From MGBC131033 sp910585655 (GTDB lineage: Bacteria > Bacillota > Clostridia > Lachnospirales > Lachnospiraceae), in the NCBI GenBank assembly GCA_949502025.1, contig CATBCG010000013.1, positions 1-64,000 of the forward strand: DNA of 64,000 bases, read 5' to 3'. A model generated the notes under the pieces. That model saw only the letters and a program-made list of their open reading frames with translations, had not been told where the DNA came from and did not search any database. Shown piece after piece: positions 1-8,094 of the stretch. The translations under genes and the position numbers were made by a program. How positions within the stretch are numbered: position 1 is the stretch's first letter; each line of letters begins with the position of its first letter.

Positions 1-132
1 ACCAGAGCTTTGCCTAAAGCTTTCTTCAGATTCCACCTCACGATGGACACCCTTGCTCTTGGCTATACACTTCCCACTACCAGGGCGTGTTACGGACTTT
101 CACCGATTAGATTGCGCCCATACTGGGCGCAC
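1..132 (-). mobile_element. 5' end of a group II intron (partial, runs off the window)
   Basis: Read on the minus strand, the segment starts with GTGCGCCCAG and continues with the conserved domain I stretches typical of Clostridia group II introns (for example GGTGAAAGTCCG and CGTGAGGTGGAATCTGAAG). The 5' splice boundary falls at 132, one base after a run of nine T that ends a rho-independent terminator. Insertion directly behind terminators is a known habit of group IIC introns, but I did not see enough of the intron to assign a class. The reverse transcriptase would lie left of the window. Confidence 0.8.
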
Positions 133-133
133 C

Positions 134-170
134 AAAAAAAAAGCCTCAAGCAAATCACTTTGCTTGAGGC
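134..170 (-). terminator. T-box terminator hairpin
   Basis: A perfect 12-bp stem (143-154 with 159-170), a 4-nt loop and nine T on the minus strand. It follows the T-box motif at 181-193 and is the natural off-state hairpin of that leader. A group II intron begins one base after its T run. Confidence 0.9.
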
Positions 171-406
171 GGATATACTTCCGTGGTGCCACTCAAATTG
201 GCTGATCAATTCAGCCCACTCTACCATATACTATCATATATGCCATCTGGTAACGGCTATGGAGGCCGTCATCCCATACTCTAATTCCGGGATGCCCTCG
301 AAAGTCCATTCAGCAAAAGCTCCCATACCGCAATCCCACCGCCTGCGGCTCTCTGTCATGTTCTGCTGCTGCTTACTCCTCTTTCTCATCGGTTTCGCTT
401 ATGTTG
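134..406 (-). promoter_or_regulatory. T-box riboswitch leader
   Basis: The minus-strand leader has the expected order: GAGGAGTA near the start of stem I, the AGAGAG bulge, a stem II/III-like hairpin (GACGGC...GCCGTTA), the T-box motif AGTGGCACCACGG at 181-193, and a terminator. It senses uncharged tRNA and controls an aminoacyl-tRNA synthetase, amino acid transporter or biosynthesis gene. That gene lies left of the window. After GCTGAA on the 3' side of stem I the sequence reads TGGA, so the specifier may be TGG (Trp) or GGA (Gly). The choice is not certain. Confidence 0.85.
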
Positions 407-412
407 CTATTT

Positions 413-441
413 ATCATACTATAGGTTTTTGCTGTTGTCAA
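413..441 (-). promoter_or_regulatory. Promoter of the T-box transcript
   Basis: A perfect -35 TTGACA (436-441) and -10 TATGAT (413-418) with a 17-bp spacer on the minus strand. Transcription should start near 406, at the T-box leader. Confidence 0.85.
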
Positions 442-468
442 GTAATAATTTTCGGGAATTTTCCGTCC

Positions 469-3210
469 TTATCCCAATGTCACCGTAATCCGATGCTCTA
501 CCGTCCCGGACAATTCCTCAATCACTCTCCTTGGCAGCAAGGCTCCGTTGCGGCTTTTTTCAGACAGCAGGAAGCTTTCGCCTGCCATTGGATAAAAGCG
601 ACCGTCTATCTCTAGCCGTGTCACCTGATACATCCCGGCTTCTAGTTTCTTTGGATTCCGGTAATCTACAAACAGTCTCCTTCCGGCAAACTGCAGATGG
701 ATTCCCGCCCTGCCGTCTGCCGCAAACTGCTCCGCCTTTAAGGCAGGTGCCAGACGCAGGTTCCCAAGCTCCCCTCTTACTCCAAATACTTCCGTTACGA
801 CCGTCAGCAGCAGCCAGCTAGCGGCGCCCGTCAGATAATGGTACATCCCTCTGCCGCTTGGATCGATGTATTCCGGCACCCCTGGATACATCCTGCTTCT
901 TTCCATATCCATACAATGCTGCGCCAGTGTATTTATGGCTTTAAAACCTTCTTTGGCAAAGCCGCGACGGTAAAGAGCATTGGCAAACATCACTGTCATA
1001 TGGGAAAAAACGGCTCCGTTTTCCTTTGTCCCATAGGCAAAACCGAACATCCTGCCCATATCCATCTTCAACTCATGAAAATTGGTATTAAGACGATACC
1101 CTCCAACCTCTTTATGATAGAGAAGAGCATCCGCCGCCTGTAAGATCTCTCTTATCTGGTTCTGCTTTGCAGTACCCGACATAATTGCAAAAACCTGACT
1201 GGTCAGCATCATCCGATCGCCGCCTTCTAACGGTCTGCCATGGTTATCATAATACCCATTAAACCAATGATGTCCCTCTCCGTCCTCTATCCACTCCGTA
1301 CGGCGGATATGCTCTTTCAGCCAGGAAGCCATATGCGACAGACATGCCGCCAGCTCCCGGACAGGCACCTCTACCCGTACACCACTTATCGTATGTACGC
1401 AGCTCTGGCAATAATGTGCTAAAAGCGTCTGCTTCTCTGCAGCGTTTTCGTACAGTTCCTCCCGATCCTCTAACAGCTCTCTTAATTCCTCTGCCAAAAA
1501 TACGGTCTGCACGCCTGTTTTTTTAGAAAGTTCCAGCACCAAGCCTGCCAAATGCTCCAAGTTATCCCCATACATCCCGGTAAACGCTACACTTTCTCCC
1601 CGCTCCTTTGCCATATCCAACGCATCGTTCCAATCTGCCCCCCGCAAACGGATGTGGTTATGTTCCCCTACGTCATAAAAGGCGGTCAGATGCTGTACCA
1701 ATAAATGCTCTAAAATGGTTCCTTGATACACCTCTCCGGCTGCCGTCCGAAGATTGCTGCCCTGCCGTTCCTTCCAAATCCCATCTCGTTTTTCTCCTCT
1801 TGCCGCCTGCGCATCTTTAAAATAGGACGCCCGTTCCAGCAAAAACTCCAGATCGCCGCTTTGGTTGATATAAAGTTCCGTAGTCAAAAACGGCCAAACA
1901 CCATGATCCATCCAAACGCGCGCAATCTGATTTCGATCTGCAATAAATTCTCCGGGTTCCTTGCCGATAATGGTCGCGTTGCTCCCGTCTATCCGAACCC
2001 CGCCGAAATTGTTATAAAGCTGTGTTCTTACACCTTCCGGCTCCATCATCAGCAGCGCCAGGCAATCCTGCCACAAATCCCGCCAGCCTCGCCCGCCCCG
2101 TCCATAATCATGATGAGGCAGAAACGAACATCCATATATCCTGCGTAAAATCGGCTGGAAGTTGACCCAATACATCCAGTTATCCAGATCGGTATCTGAA
2201 GTTTCATAAAAAATATTCAGCCGCTCTCTCCAATATTTTTTATTTTCCTCCAACGCCCGGTCAAATTTCTCTGCACTGTCAAACCGCGCGAAGCTTTCCG
2301 TCAATTCCTCAACCGAAGCTCCATACCCCAGTCCTACCACATAGGCGGCAGATTGTCCCGGCGCCAATACAAGCTCGCCGAAACGGATCGCCCCGATTGT
2401 CTCGTAACCGTCGATCTCCTCTCCCGCCTGATGGCTTGCTTTCTCATTGCAGACGACTGCTTTCGGCCATTCCAGACTTCCGCCCTCACCGATAAATTCC
2501 TCCGTTTGCGGGAAAAAACCAGAAGGCATACTTCCGTCCCCTTCTACTCCCAGCACGCCATACACCAATTCGTTTTTCTGATGCCCTCGTTCGTCAAACG
2601 TTAAAGTCGGATTTAAAAATACTCCGTTGCGTGTCAGATAAGCGCGATGCAGCAAGGAAGTGACATGTCTGTGATCACGGATATTATCAGCAGAACGACC
2701 ATACATCGGAATCGCCGCCGTAGGAACCAAACGCCGCTCCCGGTTGCTCTGGTTTGTAACCACGACTTTCATCAGCTCCAGCTTTTCTCCGCTTATCGGA
2801 GCAAACGCCGTAATCTCTGAAAGAAGACCGACCTCTTCTCCCACCCGTGTTACCTGCTGCCACAGCATTCCTGCCGTCAAGACCGTCCGTTCCTGCTTTT
2901 TCCCAAATAACCCTGCTATCTGCGCCGCCGATACCCCGGTGGCAGACCAGACCATTCCGTCCTCCCCTTCGTCTGTGTCCTTTTCATACAACCAAAAATT
3001 CCGGCTGGAACGGTTGTTGTGCAGATTTTCCGCGCTGACCGGCTCTAACAAAAAAGCGTTCTGCCCTAACTTCGAGTCGCCGCCCCATGTCGGCGTTACC
3101 GATCCCAACACCCCTGCCTCGTTGGCAATCGGAAAATACAAGTAACTAAACCGATCGGGTGATTCCAGTCGAAACGTTCCCCGTCTGTCCAAATATTCAT
3201 ATTTTTTCAT
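469..3210 (-). CDS. GH94-type beta-glycoside phosphorylase (cellobiose phosphorylase-like)
   Basis: The 913-residue protein resembles the large cellobiose/beta-oligoglucan phosphorylase group, often annotated as a GH36-type glycosyl hydrolase domain protein. An N-terminal beta-sandwich region (about 1-300) is followed by an (alpha/alpha)6 barrel. Recognisable motifs are GWRDLWQD (about 375-382) and RGADWNDALD (about 523-532). By family knowledge, the Asp in GADWND is the general acid of phosphorolysis. No signal peptide is visible, so the enzyme is probably cytosolic and cleaves imported beta-glucosides with phosphate. Start ATG follows AGGAG. The exact sugar linkage cannot be read from sequence. 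Confidence 0.8.
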   Translation of the reverse strand: MKKYEYLDRRGTFRLESPDRFSYLYFPIANEAGVLGSVTPTWGGDSKLGQNAFLLEPVSAENLHNNRSSRNFWLYEKDTDEGEDGMVWSATGVSAAQIAGLFGKKQERTVLTAGMLWQQVTRVGEEVGLLSEITAFAPISGEKLELMKVVVTNQSNRERRLVPTAAIPMYGRSADNIRDHRHVTSLLHRAYLTRNGVFLNPTLTFDERGHQKNELVYGVLGVEGDGSMPSGFFPQTEEFIGEGGSLEWPKAVVCNEKASHQAGEEIDGYETIGAIRFGELVLAPGQSAAYVVGLGYGASVEELTESFARFDSAEKFDRALEENKKYWRERLNIFYETSDTDLDNWMYWVNFQPILRRIYGCSFLPHHDYGRGGRGWRDLWQDCLALLMMEPEGVRTQLYNNFGGVRIDGSNATIIGKEPGEFIADRNQIARVWMDHGVWPFLTTELYINQSGDLEFLLERASYFKDAQAARGEKRDGIWKERQGSNLRTAAGEVYQGTILEHLLVQHLTAFYDVGEHNHIRLRGADWNDALDMAKERGESVAFTGMYGDNLEHLAGLVLELSKKTGVQTVFLAEELRELLEDREELYENAAEKQTLLAHYCQSCVHTISGVRVEVPVRELAACLSHMASWLKEHIRRTEWIEDGEGHHWFNGYYDNHGRPLEGGDRMMLTSQVFAIMSGTAKQNQIREILQAADALLYHKEVGGYRLNTNFHELKMDMGRMFGFAYGTKENGAVFSHMTVMFANALYRRGFAKEGFKAINTLAQHCMDMERSRMYPGVPEYIDPSGRGMYHYLTGAASWLLLTVVTEVFGVRGELGNLRLAPALKAEQFAADGRAGIHLQFAGRRLFVDYRNPKKLEAGMYQVTRLEIDGRFYPMAGESFLLSEKSRNGALLPRRVIEELSGTVEHRITVTLG

Positions 3211-3271
3211 ACATCTGTTCTCCTATCGCTATCCCTGTCGTTTTTCTGCTTTTTCCCTTCTCCGCTTATCG

Positions 3272-3451
3272 TCAGTCTTCCTTTTTGTCCCGTCCATGCT
3301 TTTTCATAATCTCCTGATAACGCCTTCTGGAAGCCTCCATCTCCGGGCTGTCCTCTTTTTCCTTAGCCTCTTTGCTCTCTGCCTCCTGGCTTTCCTTTAG
3401 CTCCTCAAACAGATCTGCCAGATCCCCGCTGCTAAAATAATTGTTATCCAT
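3272..3451 (-). CDS. Small highly charged protein, 59 aa
   Basis: An ATG preceded by AAAGGAGATTTTAGA opens a 59-codon frame ending in TGA. The product is acidic in its first half (MDNNYFSS, then E/K-rich helices) and basic at its C-terminus (RRRYQEIMKKHGRDKK). It has no membrane segment or cysteine. It lies 61 bp upstream of the GH94 phosphorylase on the same strand and may be co-transcribed with it. I do not recognise the family. The good ribosome binding site and biased composition support translation. Confidence 0.6.
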   Translation of the reverse strand: MDNNYFSSGDLADLFEELKESQEAESKEAKEKEDSPEMEASRRRYQEIMKKHGRDKKED

Positions 3452-3573
3452 TCTAAAATCTCCTTTCTGTCTGTTCGTTGTTTCCCCTAGTATAACATCT
3501 TGATCTGGTCGTGTCCAGAGAGATTCTCTTTCTTACAAATATCTTACAATATCTTAATATTGCGGACGAACAC

Positions 3574-3603
3574 TTGCCAATGCCGTCGTCTATGTGCTAT
3601 AAT
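3574..3603 (+). promoter_or_regulatory. Promoter of the PAP2 gene
   Basis: TTGCCA (3574-3579) and TATAAT (3598-3603) with an 18-bp spacer, 38 bp upstream of the PAP2 start codon. Confidence 0.65.
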
Positions 3604-3640
3604 TCGATTCAGATTTTAGAGAGGGAGTTGGAATTTCATT

Positions 3641-4321
3641 ATGAAGCATACTATCAAAAAGCTGCTGTACCAGTATCGCCATGCCTGGGTACTTTCCTAT
3701 GGGCTTGTTTATATGATCTGGTTTTTCTGGTTGGAAAGCCGCACCGATATTGTACACCACCCAGTCCATATCGGGCTCGATGATCTGATTCCTTTTCAGG
3801 AAATCTTTATCGTGCCGTATTTACTCTGGTTTGTTTATATTGCGGCGACGCTTTTGTATTTCTTTTTTACTTCTACGGAGGATTTTTACAAGGCAACCGC
3901 CTTTTTATTTATCGGTATGACCGTCTGCCTGATTATTTATACCGTCTGGCCGAACGGTCAGAATCTACGCCCTTCCTCTTTCCCGAGAGACAATGTTTTC
4001 TCCCGGCTGGTAGGCATGATTTACAGCGCCGATACGTCTACGAATGTATGCCCGAGTATCCATGTCTTTAATTCCATCGGCATACATATTGCCATTCGCA
4101 ACAGCCAGGCGCTAAGACCAAAGAAATGGCTCCAGATTGGTTCTTTTCTTCTGATGGTCAGCATTTGCCTGTCCACTGTATTTTTAAAGCAGCACTCCGT
4201 ATTTGACGGGCTGTGCGCTATTTTGCTTAGCGTTATTATGTATGCGGTTGTATACATTCCAAATTATCGCAAGGTTATGGAGACACGGACAGCGAAAAAG
4301 CAGCTCGAACGGACGATTTAG
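3641..4321 (+). CDS. PAP2-family membrane phosphatase
   Basis: The 226-residue integral membrane protein has about six hydrophobic segments. It carries PAP2 active-site motifs: CPSIHVFNS (about 147-155, the conserved SxH) and KQHSVFDG (about 186-193, the second His and Asp). The family removes phosphate from lipid phosphates such as phosphatidic acid or undecaprenyl pyrophosphate, or transfers phospho-alcohols. The substrate is not readable here. The gene is monocistronic, with its own promoter and a terminator directly behind the stop codon. Confidence 0.8.
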   Translation: MKHTIKKLLYQYRHAWVLSYGLVYMIWFFWLESRTDIVHHPVHIGLDDLIPFQEIFIVPYLLWFVYIAATLLYFFFTSTEDFYKATAFLFIGMTVCLIIYTVWPNGQNLRPSSFPRDNVFSRLVGMIYSADTSTNVCPSIHVFNSIGIHIAIRNSQALRPKKWLQIGSFLLMVSICLSTVFLKQHSVFDGLCAILLSVIMYAVVYIPNYRKVMETRTAKKQLERTI

Positions 4322-4330
4322 CCAAATAAA

Positions 4331-4373
4331 AAAGAAACGGTTGTAATATCTTTTTTCAAACCGTTTCTTTTTT
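4331..4373. terminator. Bidirectional terminator between PAP2 and GT2 genes
   Basis: A perfect 12-bp stem AAAGAAACGGTT / AACCGTTTCTTT (4331-4342 with 4359-4370). It has T runs on the plus strand and the matching A run on the other side. It serves the PAP2 gene and possibly the converging glycosyltransferase transcript. Confidence 0.8.
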
Positions 4374-4430
4374 GTATGATAGGAAAGCTCTCCTGGCACG
4401 AGAATTCCACTTTGTGGAATTCTTTTTCAT
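4374..4430 (+). repeat. Terminator-linked repeat, copy 1
   Basis: GTATGATAGGAAAG (4374-4387) directly follows the T run of the preceding terminator. Then comes a 9-bp hairpin GAATTCCAC/GTGGAATTC (4402-4422) and TTTTTCAT. The same motif and a very similar hairpin plus TTCTTATTCAT recur at 52.8 kb. The 16-nt motif also recurs at 35.15 and 52.9 kb. Confidence 0.6.
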
Positions 4431-4436
4431 TTCCAA

Positions 4437-5453
4437 TTAGCCAAATCCATATATTTTTCTGGAAATCGAATAGCCCAGTACAATAATTTTCCGTCCGGAT
4501 TTCCCCGGCAGGTTCATCGAACGCCCCAGCAATTTGTTATGGACAGCTTTGTACATTTTCGGATTTTCTTTTTTTAAGTAATCCCAAAGCTCCTGCTTTT
4601 TGGCAAGATTTTCCTTACTGCCAGATTTGATTAAAAATACGGAAGAAATCACCATCATCATACACAAATAGCTCGTCATATAGTTCCGGAGCTTTTTGTT
4701 TTTTATCATCGGTAAATCATGGGAACCAATCATATGCTTTGTCACCCGGATCTGCTGATCGATACGGGCAATCATATTTTTTTCATTCACCGACTGATCG
4801 GCGCGTCCGATAAAATAGCGGTAAAAATCCACATCCAGATAATACATCGTCTTTACGTACGGCAGCGGATCGTATACAAAAATATTATCTACATAAAAAG
4901 TATGCTTCGGTAGCTGCAGACCACATTTTTTTAAAAGCTTCGTCCGATAAAAGACCGAGTGCATCAAGATATACTGGCTTGCTTTAAAGTGCTTGATATC
5001 CGACCAGGTAAAAAAACAGTCCCGCGGCATCGCCGTATGATAATTCATCACACGCTGCTTTTTTAAATAAACGTTTTCATAGACATAATTGCAAATCAGC
5101 ATGTCCAGACTTTTCCCTTCCTCCACCACGGAGCGAAGCAGCTCCAACACTTTTTCCAGAGCGTCCGTATCTACCCAATCGTCGCTGTCTACTACTTTAA
5201 AATAAATTCCGGTCGCCGCTGCCAATCCGGTATTGACCGCCTGCCCATGCCCGCCGTTTTCCTGGTGAATCGCCTTGATCATCGTAGGATAGCGGGCGGC
5301 AAGCTTATCTGCAATCACCGCAGTCTCATCCTTTGAGCCATCATCCACAATGATAATTTCCATGTCCTCTCCGCCCGTCAGTAACGTCTCTACTGCATGT
5401 TCCATATAGTCCGCAGAGTTATAACATGGTATTGCAACACTTAACAGCTTCAT
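4437..5453 (-). CDS. Family 2 glycosyltransferase
   Basis: The 338-residue protein starts with a GT-A fold: SVAIPCYNSA (5-14), VDDGSKDET (about 36-44) and the DXD-like VDSDDWVD (about 87-94). It transfers a sugar from a nucleotide donor, probably to a lipid-linked or surface glycan. Its start overlaps the stop codon of glf by 4 bp, so the two are translationally coupled. UDP-galactofuranose, made by Glf, is therefore a likely donor. That link is inference from the operon. Confidence 0.85.
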   Translation of the reverse strand: MKLLSVAIPCYNSADYMEHAVETLLTGGEDMEIIIVDDGSKDETAVIADKLAARYPTMIKAIHQENGGHGQAVNTGLAAATGIYFKVVDSDDWVDTDALEKVLELLRSVVEEGKSLDMLICNYVYENVYLKKQRVMNYHTAMPRDCFFTWSDIKHFKASQYILMHSVFYRTKLLKKCGLQLPKHTFYVDNIFVYDPLPYVKTMYYLDVDFYRYFIGRADQSVNEKNMIARIDQQIRVTKHMIGSHDLPMIKNKKLRNYMTSYLCMMMVISSVFLIKSGSKENLAKKQELWDYLKKENPKMYKAVHNKLLGRSMNLPGKSGRKIIVLGYSISRKIYGFG

Positions 5454-6628
5454 TTTTCTGTTTCCTTTCTTATAAGCTCCGCCGACAACTCCAAGGCTCT
5501 TTTTGTAATGGCGTCCATATTGTAATATTTATATTCTGCCAGCCTTCCTAACAGAAAAAGCTTTGGATACTGCCCTGCCAATTCCAGATAGTGTTCATAC
5601 TGCCGGTTGTTTTCCTCATTGATAATCGCATAATAGGGAATCTGCCCCTGTCCCGGTTCATAGGCTCCCGGATATTCCTTGATAATCGTCGTCTGAGGAA
5701 ACGCCTCCGCTCCGTCATAAAACTTTTTAAACTCTGTAATCCGGGTATACTCTTCGTCTACGGTATAATTTACCACCGCATGCGTCTGGTATTCCACCTG
5801 ATTGCAGCGCTCCCAGGCAAACTTTAGCGTACGGTACGGCAAATGCCCAAACCGATAGTCAAACAGCTCGTCCACCGGTCCGGTATACACGACAATCCCG
5901 CTATAGTCCTCCTCTTGTGTCTCCCACTTTACCCGGATACTTCCGCCTTCGACAAACTCCAACACCTCCTGAGCGCGGCAGCCTAAACGAATCGTAATAT
6001 TCTCATGCGCCAACATAGCTTCAAACAAAGCGGTAAACCCCTGCTCCGGCATTCCCTGCCAGGTATCGGTAAAATAGCGATTGTCCCTTGAAAGCACTAT
6101 CGGCACACGTCCTGTCACCGCCGGATCGATTTCCTCCGGTGTCTGTCCCCATTGCTTCATGGTATAGCGCAGAAAAATATTTTCATAAACATAGTCTGCG
6201 ATCTCACGGATATCCGGATCGGCATGTTCCCGCAGCTTTAGAATCGGCACCTTCGTCCCATATCCAAAAGCCTCCGTCAGCTTCTTTTCCCGTACAGCCG
6301 CTTCCTGCTTACCATACACCAGTTCTAACGTATTGAGATTAAACGGAACCGGAAGCAGCCGTCCATGTATATTTGCCACTACTTCATGGCGATAATCGTG
6401 CCAGGAAGTAAAACGCGACAGAAAACGATGAACCTCCTCTTCCTTGGTATGGTAAATATGCGGTCCATAAAGCTGTACCAAAATTCCTGCTTCGTCGATT
6501 TCATCGTAGGCATTGCCTCCGATATGCTCTCTTTGCTCTAGTATCAGCACCCGAAGCCCTGCCTCCGCCAGCCTTCTGGCTGTCACCGCTCCTGCAAAGC
6601 CTGCCCCTACTATGATTGCATCGTACAT
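5450..6628 (-). CDS. glf: UDP-galactopyranose mutase
   Basis: Glf converts UDP-galactopyranose to UDP-galactofuranose with a reduced flavin cofactor. The 392-residue protein has the N-terminal FAD-binding motif VGAGFAGA (7-14), LEQREHIGGNAYDE (about 30-43) and the family motif YGPHIYHT (about 54-61). The length is normal. The start follows GGAGGACATC. It lies 20 bp behind deoC and overlaps the downstream GT2 gene by 4 bp. Confidence 0.95.
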   Translation of the reverse strand: MYDAIIVGAGFAGAVTARRLAEAGLRVLILEQREHIGGNAYDEIDEAGILVQLYGPHIYHTKEEEVHRFLSRFTSWHDYRHEVVANIHGRLLPVPFNLNTLELVYGKQEAAVREKKLTEAFGYGTKVPILKLREHADPDIREIADYVYENIFLRYTMKQWGQTPEEIDPAVTGRVPIVLSRDNRYFTDTWQGMPEQGFTALFEAMLAHENITIRLGCRAQEVLEFVEGGSIRVKWETQEEDYSGIVVYTGPVDELFDYRFGHLPYRTLKFAWERCNQVEYQTHAVVNYTVDEEYTRITEFKKFYDGAEAFPQTTIIKEYPGAYEPGQGQIPYYAIINEENNRQYEHYLELAGQYPKLFLLGRLAEYKYYNMDAITKRALELSAELIRKETEK

Positions 6629-6648
6629 GATGTCCTCCGTTTCTCCTT

Positions 6649-7311
6649 TTATTTTCCTACCAAACGGCTTGTTCCCAGCCGATCCGCACCCAGCGCCAAA
6701 AACTGCTCTGCATCTTCAAAAGAAGCAATTCCTCCGGCTGCCTTGATCTTTACGTGCGGCTCTACTTCGGCGGCAAAAAGTGCAATGTCCTCCGCCGTCG
6801 CCCCTCCTGTAGAAAACCCGGTTGAGGTTTTGATATAGTCTGCTCCGGAACGGGACACTACCTGACAAAGCCTCCGCTTTTCCTCCTCCGTCAGCAGACA
6901 GGTTTCCACGATTACCTTTAGAATCCGGGTGCCACAGACCGCCTTTATCTGCCGGATTTCCTCCTCTACCCGATCATAGCCGCCTTCCTTTACCCAGCCG
7001 AGATTGATCACCATATCAATTTCTTCTGCCCCTGCCTCTAACGCTTCCCGCGTCTCATAGCATTTTGCACCGGTAGTCATATTCCCATTAGGAAAACCGA
7101 TCACCGTACAGACTGCCGGGCAGCTCTTTCCTGATGGTATGTGCAGCTCCTTTAGGTACTTTGCCGCCCGCTCTACATAACAGGGCGGAATACAGACGCT
7201 TGCCACGCCGTACTGCGCTGCCTCCCTGCAAAGCGTTTGTATCTCCTCCCAGGTAGCAGTCTGCCGCAGCAACGTATGATCAACTTTAGAAAGTATTTCC
7301 TCTTTCTTCAT
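6649..7311 (-). CDS. deoC: Deoxyribose-phosphate aldolase
   Basis: DeoC splits 2-deoxyribose-5-phosphate into glyceraldehyde-3-phosphate and acetaldehyde. The 220-residue TIM barrel shows VDHTLL (10-15), CTVIGFPNG (about 67-75), the Schiff-base Lys region ILKVIVET (about 129-136) and YIKTSTGFSTGGAT (about 160-173). It follows deoD by 18 bp, which gives the classic deoxynucleoside breakdown pair. Confidence 0.96.
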   Translation of the reverse strand: MKKEEILSKVDHTLLRQTATWEEIQTLCREAAQYGVASVCIPPCYVERAAKYLKELHIPSGKSCPAVCTVIGFPNGNMTTGAKCYETREALEAGAEEIDMVINLGWVKEGGYDRVEEEIRQIKAVCGTRILKVIVETCLLTEEEKRRLCQVVSRSGADYIKTSTGFSTGGATAEDIALFAAEVEPHVKIKAAGGIASFEDAEQFLALGADRLGTSRLVGK

Positions 7312-7329
7312 TCTTTACACCTCTTACAT

Positions 7330-8031
7330 TTATGCCAGTTCCAAAGCAACTTCCATCATATCGTGGAAGCTGTTTTGTCGTTCCTCTGCCGACAGCCCTT
7401 CGCCTGTCGTAATCAGATCGGATATGGTACACATCGCGAGCGCCTTTTTTCCGGCACGGGCAGCGTTTAAGTAAAGCCCTGCCGCTTCCATCTCGACTGC
7501 CAGTACATTCATTTTCTTCCAGGCAGCATTGGCTTCGGTATTGTCATCATAGAACATATCCGAAGAAAGCAGGTTTCCTACAACGGCATGCAGCCCCCGC
7601 CCCTCTGCCACTTCAACGGCACGACGCAGCAATCCGAAATCCGCGATTGGCGCAAACATTCCCGGCAGCTTAAATTGGGCGGCATAGTTAGAATTTGTAC
7701 ACGCTCCCATGCCGATCACCAAATCCCGTACCTGGATTCCGTCTGCCAGACCTCCGGCAGAGCCAATCCGTATAATGGCGTCCACTCCATAAAAATGATA
7801 AAGCTCATAGGAATAAATCCCCATAGATGGGATTCCCATACCGCTTCCCATAACAGTAACTTCTTTTCCCTTCCAGGTTCCGGTGTAGCCAAACATATTC
7901 CGAACGGTGTTAAAGCATTCCGGATGCTCCAAATAATGCTCCGCAATGTATTTCGCACGAAGCGGATCCCCCGGCATCAGGACTGTTTTGGCAATATCGC
8001 CTGGTTTTGCGTTGTTGTGTGGTGTAGACAT
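7330..8031 (-). CDS. deoD: Purine nucleoside phosphorylase, DeoD type
   Basis: DeoD phosphorolyses purine (deoxy)nucleosides to base and (deoxy)ribose-1-phosphate. The 233-residue hexameric-type enzyme shows MSTPHNNAKPGDIAKTVLMP at the N-terminus, the phosphate-site motif RIGSAGG (about 87-93) and the sugar-site motif AVEMEAAGLY (about 178-187). The start follows TAGGAGG. The 63-bp gap upstream holds an AT-rich palindrome (AATATT repeats) but no clear promoter. Confidence 0.96.
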   Translation of the reverse strand: MSTPHNNAKPGDIAKTVLMPGDPLRAKYIAEHYLEHPECFNTVRNMFGYTGTWKGKEVTVMGSGMGIPSMGIYSYELYHFYGVDAIIRIGSAGGLADGIQVRDLVIGMGACTNSNYAAQFKLPGMFAPIADFGLLRRAVEVAEGRGLHAVVGNLLSSDMFYDDNTEANAAWKKMNVLAVEMEAAGLYLNAARAGKKALAMCTISDLITTGEGLSAEERQNSFHDMMEVALELA

Positions 8032-8094
8032 ATACTTTTCCTCCTACTGTTTAATATTTTTTAATATTCTTCTTTGAAATTTTTCTATACTCTT

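Noticed and set aside
10..615. Long plus-strand frame across the left edge (201 codons)
   Set aside because: It crosses the intron end, the T-box terminator and the T-box leader, all on the other strand. Its composition is not protein-like.
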